Source: Pleurotus djamor (taxonomy: Eukaryota > Basidiomycota > Agaricomycetes > Agaricales > Pleurotaceae). From it: 64,000 nt of DNA. Location: positions 7,297-71,296 of the forward strand of contig JAPEVF010000184.1 in assembly GCA_029747585.1 (NCBI GenBank). Direction: 5' to 3'. Within the stretch, counting starts at the first letter, position 1. Every line of letters starts with the position of its first letter. The translations under genes and the position numbers were made by a program. A model generated the notes under the pieces. That model was given only the letters and a program-made list of their open reading frames with translations. It did not search any database and was not told the DNA's origin. Below, piece after piece: positions 56,954-64,000 of the stretch.

Positions 56954-59900
56954 TTACACGGTGTTGTACGAAGGTCTGTCCAACAATGTATGAAACCAGT
57001 CATCAAACTGAGTGTAACGTCCGTCAAATAGGTGGCAAGGTTCACTAAAGAGGGGATGCATGGTTTCGTACAACAGAAGCTCCATGGTTTGCATGCATAC
57101 GCGCAAAGTAGAAGGGGAATATTCGGTGCCAACTGTGAAATGAATCTAACGGAACGTGGCATCAATGGTCGTCGTTCAGCGTGTAGAAACCAAGGAACAG
57201 ACTCACCTTCAAAGTGGTGTTCGACATGGGAACCATAGTGGAGTCAGTCAGCGCAGTGAGGAAATGCTTTACGCGAAACATATGGTCGGCTTCTGAGCGG
57301 GGAATACCAGGTACCGGCCCGCCATTGAGGTACCTCATGATACGATACTGAGCTCCAACGCACATTGCAGACAGAAGTAGATCTGTGGCGGGAACATCCG
57401 TAGAGAAACGGATGATATCGATGATCTCCTGGGCAGCGTCGGGCTCACCCTTGGAAATGGCCATTGTAAAATCAAGGGCGTCTTTTGCGTCCTTGAATTG
57501 CTGTAGTAGCAGGTGAGTCCACAGTGAAATAGCAAGATTTTGGGTGGTCTCACCTTAAACAAGTTGTCGCCTCTTGGTAAGGAAATGTTGAAGCCGCTGG
57601 TGAAATCTTGAATTAGTGAATTGGTATCAGGACTGGACGTCCCAATTAGGCGGTTCCATAGGGCGGCACGTCGGATCTGAGCATGGCGCTCTTCGCTTCG
57701 GGGCTTATTGAAAGGGTTGTTCTGAAAGAGGCAAGTTAGGACGAGATTGACAGAGGTAGAGTACGAAAAATGTCGCATACAGTCAGTGCAAGCGGGGCCA
57801 CTGTTTCAAAAATGTCAGACTGATGGATCTGTTGACCTGCAGGTAAGACATCGTCCTTCGACCAACCCATGAACGCTTTCAACTCTTGGGCAGCTACAGG
57901 AAGAAGGGCAGCTATGTGGTCGATGGTGATGAGGTCGGCGACTTCATCGGATCGACCGATCGCATAGAAGATGAGCCACGGAGTGAGCGGCTCTGGATAT
58001 TGTTGCAAGATGACAATATGGATGGCGGCGATGGCACCTATCGCCCAGGCTTGGCGACGCTGGGTGGTGTCAGGAACAATGTTGGATTCCAAACCCATGA
58101 GGGTACCATAACCACCTTCACCAGTGGTGAGATAGCTGGAGTCGGCGTTGCTTTGGGCAATGAACTGCATGCTATGACGCAAGACTCCTTTATATGGGCC
58201 GATGCCAATGGCTTGGGTGGTTGGGGTGGCACCGCTGCAAGCAATAAAAGTGGTAAGTGTCAAAGCGACAAGGGTGTTTCGCAATGAAATGGCTTACAGA
58301 CGAATACTGAATGTAGAAAGCCACAGTCGAGGTGGGCTGTCTGTAATAGACACTTGTGGCGGTATATGGAAACTGCCTTGCGATGAATGGGGGTATGGCG
58401 CGGACCGCATCATTTGATAGAAGAGGGCTTGACCCATCGCAGCCGCATCGTTACCGGTACAACGGGCTGATGTTGCTTCTGCATTGACGCTGAATCGAGC
58501 CGATTCGGCCCATGCATTGATACGAGTGGCCATTTTCTCGCGAGCTTTGTTGAGCAAGGCTGGATTCGCCCGCACTACATCCGGAGGTAATGCAAGGGCA
58601 TTGGCTCGTGGATGATCGATGAGAGTGCTAGAGGATGCCGAGGGAGTGGGGTTCTCTGGATGTGACGAGGGGACACTGGTCCCAGAGAGCAAGCCGAAGA
58701 AGGCATCATCAGAGCGGGAATGAGAGGTGGGAACATCAGCAGCCGAAGTGATGTTGGAAGCAAGGGATGTAGAGAAGTCTTTCACACGTTGCCGAGTACG
58801 TGGCGGTGGCTGCATGGATGGCTCATCGAGTATCTCAATCTGGGAAGTGTGCAATCAGCTACTTTGGATGAATGGTAAAGGAGAAGAAAGAACATACGGA
58901 AGGGGATCGCAGCCGGCGTACACCACTTTGCACTGCAGTGGTGGCCTCGCAATGGCTTAACTGGCAAAGGGGAGCAGCAGGATCAACGTTGGGGAGGCCA
59001 GCTGTAGCCCATAATCGCCATGGATCACAGGCGTGACCCGGCTTGACCTGGATGTGACCATGGCGAAGACCTGGTGTAAGTGTTGATCAGATATTGAAAG
59101 GGGTACCTGACAAGACAAGACATACCAAGGAATAGAACAGCGTTCTCGTCCAAAGGGTTACAGAATGCAGATCCCCGCTTGTTCTGCTTGATGGTTTGCT
59201 TGACAAGATTAGTGTAGTCGAACTGGTAGTGACCAATGGTGGCCACTTTGTACAGGCGCACGTCCTGTACGAGTGCTTGGGGTGCCAGGAGGACCCATGG
59301 AAGTGCCATGAAACGGTGGGCATCGTCGTATTGGGTGGGAGGATCCTTCGGGGGAGGGAGGGAGATTCCTTCGGCTGCCAATGCAAACTGTAATTGGGTG
59401 TCGAACGACTCCCACACCACACCCTGCTCATGAACATCAACGGTGAAGTAGAGATGTTCCGACGCGAGTACTCCCACAAAGGTAGCCATTTCTTGGTCGG
59501 ACATTCGGTACGGAGGCACGTCAGAGGGTGGGTGGTAGTGGTCCTGCACAGGAGGGGGTCTACCCAAAACCTAGATGACAAAAGNTTTTTTTAATGAAAG
59601 ACACGATGAGGGTGTGGAAGGACGACGTACTTGAAATGGAAGAATGACGACTCCAAATCGACGCGAGGGGGCTGCAATCGGATCGGAATTTGCTGTCACT
59701 GGTGTATTTCTGCGTCCACCAAGTTGACTACCAGAGGGGGCACGTCCACGACTGCCAGAGGAGCCACCTCCACGACGACTGGAAGGTGCACCTCCGCGTG
59801 TAGGAAGGGGAACTCGTGTCGCCTGTTGGTTGAGGTGTTGCTGTCGGGCTTGCGATGCAGACACAGCATCGATATCTTGTGGTCGCATCCACGGAAGAGA

Positions 59901-60540
59901 AGGAGACGATGTGGAGATCGGCCGGTCGAAGGTCCCAGGAGTGTTGTTGGGCAAGCCATACGCAGCAGCGAGTCGAGCAGCAGTCGATGGAGCAGCTGCA
60001 GCGAGTTGAGCAGCTGCAGCCGGTGGAGCAGCAGCAGCGGGTGGACCGGCAGCGAGTGGACCGGCAGAGGAGGGGGTCGATGTCAGACTAGGAGATACAT
60101 TTAAAAAAAAATGGTCTAAGAAGCAGTGCGAATAGACTCACATCGCATGCTGGTCGTATGTGAGTCCACATTGGCATACAGTGGACTGCTGCCAGACTTG
60201 AGAATCCTGTCGACGCAAGTGGTGTACTTTAGGGGCGAAGTGATAGACAGGGAATAGATTCTTACCGAATAAAAAGCTGCACATCCTCGTGAGGGAGTAC
60301 CGCCGCGGGGGACTCGGGACGCGTTATAAAACTCTTCCGTGACTTTGTGTTGAAGATATGTGTGGGAGCAATCAGTGCAACGCTGGTGCGTCTGTGTGGG
60401 CTCCTAGAAGACGCGTCAAAGAGGGTCAAATAGGGGAGAGGTTAGGGACAGACCTCGTAGATATGGTCTTTGAAACCAGCGCATCGGCGACAGGCGTCGC
60501 AACCGCGATTGCGCGGAGGAAGCGTAGGCAGAGGCTCCAT
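56954..60540 (-). CDS. Protein with N-terminal zinc motifs and HECT-like C-terminal half
   Basis: Large multi-exon gene. The start at 60540 reads MEPLPTLPPRNRGCDACRRC, spliced to RCTDCSHTYLQHK and, after another intron, STVCQCGLTYDQH: three Cys/His clusters likely to bind zinc. A low-complexity part rich in Ala/Pro (59960-60085) and Gly/Ser/Arg (59690-59800) follows. Then YHPPSDVPPYRMSDQEM, FDYTNLVKQTIKQNKRG, LRHGHIQVKPGHACDPWRLW and a Ser/Thr-rich linker (58600-58850). The C-terminal half has GVLRHSMQFIAQSNADSSYL, QRRQAWAIGAIAAIHIVILQ and PLTPWLIFYAIGRSDEV, which resemble a HECT N lobe, and MFRVKHFLTALTDSTMVP with STLRVCMQTMELL, like a C lobe with its catalytic Cys. It ends ...RPSYNTV at TAA 56954-56956. 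HECT-like E3 activity is inference; the splice near 60093 is unresolved. Confidence 0.55.
59965..60085 (-). repeat. Ala/Pro-coding microsatellite in the HECT-like gene
   Basis: Runs of GCAGC/GAGCAGC-type triplet repeats encode AAAAPPAAAAQLAAAAP. Likely length-variable between strains; it marks the linker between the zinc motifs and the rest of the protein. Confidence 0.6.
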
Positions 60541-60744
60541 GATGGTGAGGAGTTGAAGGAGGAAAGAAGCGGCGAGGAAACGATGAAAGTATAAGTAGAT
60601 TCGTATTTCAAAATTTGCAAATTTATTTTTGAATTTTTTCGTATTTTACAGGGCTATTAAAATGTTGGTCCTTTTCATTGCCTATCTAGGAATCTTTTCC
60701 AATGATTTGAGGGGGTCGTGATCATCAATGACGACCCCAAGCAT
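60541..60744. other. AT-rich spacer upstream of the HECT-like gene
   Basis: Contains a strongly AT-rich stretch (60600-60660) that marks either the promoter of the HECT-like gene or the outer edge of the mobile block. No inverted copy of it was found at the other side of the block. Confidence 0.4.
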
Positions 60745-60845
60745 CACGGTACTTCATGAACTTCACTACTGTTCACTAGTGATCACGATGTTTCATGGTG
60801 ATTCACGGTGATTCACGATGATTCATGGTGAATCACTCCTTCATT
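60745..60845. repeat. Second cluster of TTCACGGTGA-type repeats
   Basis: Units TTCACTACTG, TTCACTAGTGATCACGA, TTCATGGTGA, TTCACGGTGA, TTCACGATGA and TTCATGGTGAA follow one another. Bases 60797-60823 are identical to part of the cluster at 33350-33532. The cluster lies between the mobile block and the F-box gene, so it is dispersed and not tied to one gene. Confidence 0.7.
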
Positions 60846-60878
60846 TCGACGTTTTGGACTTTTGACCGATAAAAACCG

Positions 60879-61890
60879 TCATATTCGAGCATCCACGGAG
60901 TTGGTGAAATAGAGATAAAGGCTTGCTGAACGTGGGATTACCATATGGATGAGGAATTCACATCCGTGAATAAGGTCAGATTTCACCATGAGTGACTGAA
61001 GCTTTGGTATTGAAACAGGAAGTCCTCGAGGTCCTAGGACAGACAGGGGGCAACAGGGATGCCACGAAAGATCCTTGATTGTGACGAATCTGACATTGGG
61101 TGTCTTTTGAAGTAATCTGACAGCATATTGGATGGGGATGCCCATGCCCCGGTGGAGTTCGCAAGACAGAGTCAAATGAGTAAGAGATGGGAGGTGCAGC
61201 CAGGGTGATAGCTGAATAAGGACATCATACAGCTCCATGGTATGTAGAAAGGGCATGAATGCCCATGGTAAGGGATGGGATAAGGTGTAGAGCTTGTTCG
61301 GAGCAGGTTCTTTGTAAACCAATGCCAACATTCGAAGCGAACGACATCTGGATTTGAGCGCGATGTCAAAAGCATCGAATAGGGAGGCGATGTTTGAATT
61401 TCCAAAGAGTATGATGAGGGCTTGCAGCCTCCCGCCGCAGTTTTCCAGCACGTGCAAGAATGCTGCCATAGCCATCGTCTGGGTCGCCTCCATTCCATCT
61501 TTCCATATTGAGAATAATGGGTAAAAGAGGACGATGGGCACTGGTCTTGAGCAATTGAGCATCGTCACGACGTTCTGTGGTTCGGACAACACAATATGAT
61601 TGGAAAATCGTGGCGTAGTCAAAGCAAGATAGCGCCACCGGCTGCAAACTGATAGGATGGTTCTCCAGACCACGGGAACCTCCATCATGTCGGAGCCGCT
61701 TTTGCAGAGCACGAATATGATGGACAATATTTCGTTGGGAAGATTGTAGATGGCGGTCAGGGTGTTCCTTCTACGACGTAGATCGCATAATTCCGAGTCG
61801 GCCCTATTTTCATGCTCAGCGATTTTGGCGTCGATGATTTGTTGCCCTTCGAAATTTGTGAAGACGGGCTTGACAGTATATCAGTGAAGA
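60879..61890 (-). CDS. F-box-like protein of the agaric type
   Basis: Substrate-receptor type protein of SCF ubiquitin ligases, judging from the N-terminal pattern common in mushroom-forming fungi: a coiled segment with ADSELCDLRRRRNTLTAIYN followed by LPNEILSIIFVLCKS, then WRTILSVCSRWRYLALTTPR, the F-box core. The C-terminal 230 residues have Leu-rich strands (LHTMELYDVLIQLSPWL, SLTHLTLSCELHRG) like degenerate Leu-rich repeats. It ends ...TNSVDARI at TGA 60879-60881. The start is unresolved: the coding frame opens after a stop near 61885 and the 5' exon is missing or non-canonical. Agaric genomes carry hundreds of such genes, many variable. Confidence 0.62.
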
Positions 61891-61899
61891 CATTGAAAG

Positions 61900-64000
61900 G
61901 AAGATGTTTCTTTGCGACCAACCATCGTTGAGATCTGCTGTCGAAGTGAACGCGTGGATGTAGGCAGGAGGAAAGAAGACTTCGCGTGGCGCTTACAGGG
62001 AGCGCCCTTTATGAACCGGAGTAGTCGCCCACAGCATCTGCACAAGTGACAAGCAGGTAGAAGAACAGAGCGGATTTTACTAGTCCATACCAGGACAGAT
62101 AGACGAAGTGGGGAAACAAGCCATCATGCATCGGGCATAGTAACCACAAGTATGAAATAGACTGTTTGAATATTTACGAACATCCGAAAAAAAAAGTCCG
62201 TGAATACACGCGGCTGGATTCATGGACAGGATGTCCACCAAGGATAATGTTCATGACCGCCAGATGACCGCACTGTCGACGCCGTCTTCATTGTCCGCCC
62301 CGCACGTAGCCCCCCTTGGTCCCTTCATTTCATGACGTCTCTACTGCATGCTCCACCAGGCCCGCCGAAAGAGGATCCTAGGACTGAGTCTAACCCAGCA
62401 AGATGAGAGCTTCAATGCGTATACAGCGACCGACTTCAAACAGCGATTGGATCTGTGGGGAGATATTCACAGCTTGTCATCCAGCCCATCGAGCTCTGAC
62501 AGTTACAACGGAAGCATCGAGCTGATCAACGAACGGCCTATGTCATATACCCCATCACATCAGGGCTGGCTTGTAAGGTAGCGGACGGCGGAGGCCAAGG
62601 CTGCGCCAGGAAGATAGCGATCCAGCCGGCACGGGGCGTTGGTCTCCTCCAGCGTCAACTTCATCGTCCTCAGCCTCTAAGCGGGCAACGCAGCTACGGA
62701 GCATCATGACCAACAACACAACGACCTTCTCCATTCCTGTCCCTTGTTGCTCCTCATCGTCCCATCACCACTACACCCATCGTGCTGCCGGTACAACACA
62801 CCTGCATCTACAGGAATCCATGCGCGTCTAGGGAATTGCTGGCGGGGCCAAGTGAGATCGGATCGAAAGGTGGAAGAAGCTGCGAAAAGCACTAAGAAGG
62901 TAGTGCTGCCCGAAACCAGAACCATCCCTCCGAGAGCAGAGGATGTCCGTGATGTTGCGTCCCCGTTTCAAGCTCCCCTTCGTGCTTCAGAGGTTGGGTA
63001 CCAACAAATGGGCAACGATCATCCGAGTTGCTGTCGTCCATAACGCTTCATCCATCAAGCAACGGAGCGACCGAGTCCGGGTAGCACTTAGGCAACGTGA
63101 AGCTGCATGCCGCCATCTCTTGAGATGCAGACATCCTAATTCATCCTATCCAATATCTTCTTCGTCATCATACTGGCGCCCTCCGCGCGTCCATCATATG
63201 ACTCCCTGCTTCTCCGGATTACCAGAGGTACCCGGGGAGTCACCATCGAGTGCCCGAAACATCGAGGAGGGAGGAATGACAGGACCAATTAAGACTTCGT
63301 TTTGAAGGAAGGAAACAACGGTCATGCTCCGAGCAGAACCGCTAACGATAATAGGTTGGGTGTACATTCGATTGGGGATCAATGTCTGAGTATGTTCGAG
63401 TTTCCCCTTGAAGCTTCAAAGTAGGAAACCAAGGATGGGATGACGTCGAAGGTGGTGGAGCTATGGTGGTCACGAGCAGGCCTTTCTCTCCTCGTCTTTA
63501 ACCATTCTCCGTGTCCAGGTCAACCAGCATTATGACCCTCGGACAATGACCCAATGACCAAGCTCGCGACAAAGATATCCTGAGTGGAAGGATGTCGCGC
63601 AGCTTTCGTCGTCGTCGTGGACATCCAGTATTCACGTCTTGTGCAGCCTGGAACAGAGGAGGCGCAAGAGCGCGAAAAGCATCAGGAACGTCGTTGGTTA
63701 TAACGACATCATGTCCTCCAACAAGTAGGCAGAGCGTTGGGGGAACATCTACGTAATGACCGAGCACCAGACCAGCGTCGTGCTTATGAAGATGGCACAA
63801 GCAGCTGGCTCAATGCCCTGCGAGCTGAGGTTCCAGAGGATGCTCGACGGGATCCATCATTATGATGAGAATTCCGTGACCTTGATGCATCGACTCGTGG
63901 AGCGATCGAGGTAGGTGTGAGCTGGAACTGAAGGTGCGGTTGGGACCATGAAAGGTGGTTACGGGTGTCGGGAAGAGGTAGAAACAGATGAGGCTGTAAC
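61900..64000. other. 2.1 kb unassigned end of the window
   Basis: Frames at 62348-62581 (plus), 62744-63043 (plus), 63194-63382 (minus) and 63498-63800 (minus) are of plausible composition but match no family I know, and they could not be joined into one gene. A poly-A stretch (62188-62195) and GC-richer sequence to the right are the only notable features. Confidence 0.35.

Overview
The window is eukaryotic DNA from a filamentous basidiomycete, most likely an Agaricomycete. Almost every gene is broken by many short introns of about 45-70 bases (GT..AG with one GC..AG), genes lie close together on both strands, and several families are typical of mushroom-forming fungi (DUF6534 membrane protein, an F-box protein of the agaric type, a large P450, a DUF6741-like protein). 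No CRISPR, operon or bacterial signal is present. I saw no tRNA or rRNA gene by eye. Base quality varies. Clusters of N lie at 1-2,500, 16,990-20,110 and 23,400-25,760, and single N characters sit beside homopolymers inside several otherwise sound genes, where they shift the apparent reading frame. Gene models below were built by joining exons by eye, so outer ends are more secure than every splice site.

Layout: 1-45 kb is mostly conserved housekeeping DNA. In order: a partial unknown gene; a CSN12/PCID2-like PCI protein (-); two tandem RING-finger paralogues with acidic tails (+); an AIF/AMID-type FAD oxidoreductase (-); an alanyl-tRNA editing protein of the AARSD1 type (-); an allantoate-permease-type MFS transporter (+); a GH2 beta-mannosidase (+); a Rheb GTPase (-); an N-rich stretch without recognisable genes; a DUF6534 membrane protein (+); a cytochrome P450 (+); a Shg1-type COMPASS subunit (-); uroporphyrinogen decarboxylase (+); Cdc14 phosphatase (-); a ferroportin-like iron exporter (+); an Mbp1-type APSES transcription factor (+); mitochondrial ribosomal protein uL24m (+); an equilibrative nucleoside transporter (+); a DUF6741-like protein (-); an unassigned stretch; and a berberine-bridge-type FAD oxidase (+).

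From about 46 kb to 60.5 kb the content changes to mobile or accessory DNA. There is a 1,706-codon intronless Helitron Rep ORF that stops just after the helicase Walker A motif, and then a 1.8 kb AT-rich element with long imperfect inverted terminal arms. A block of three minus-strand genes follows: an intact-looking DDE integrase, a protein with N-terminal zinc-binding Cys/His motifs and a HECT-like C-terminal half, and an unrecognised protein. An F-box protein and about 2 kb of unassigned sequence close the window. A short repeat built on TTCACGGTGA occurs in two intergenic places 27 kb apart.

The housekeeping genes do not form one pathway. Local links worth noting are heme synthesis (uroporphyrinogen decarboxylase) close to a ferroportin-like iron exporter, two cell-cycle regulators (Cdc14 and Mbp1) in the same 10 kb, and a shared 143-base promoter between the COMPASS subunit and uroporphyrinogen decarboxylase. 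The integrase/HECT-like/unknown block is the best candidate here for an undescribed system.
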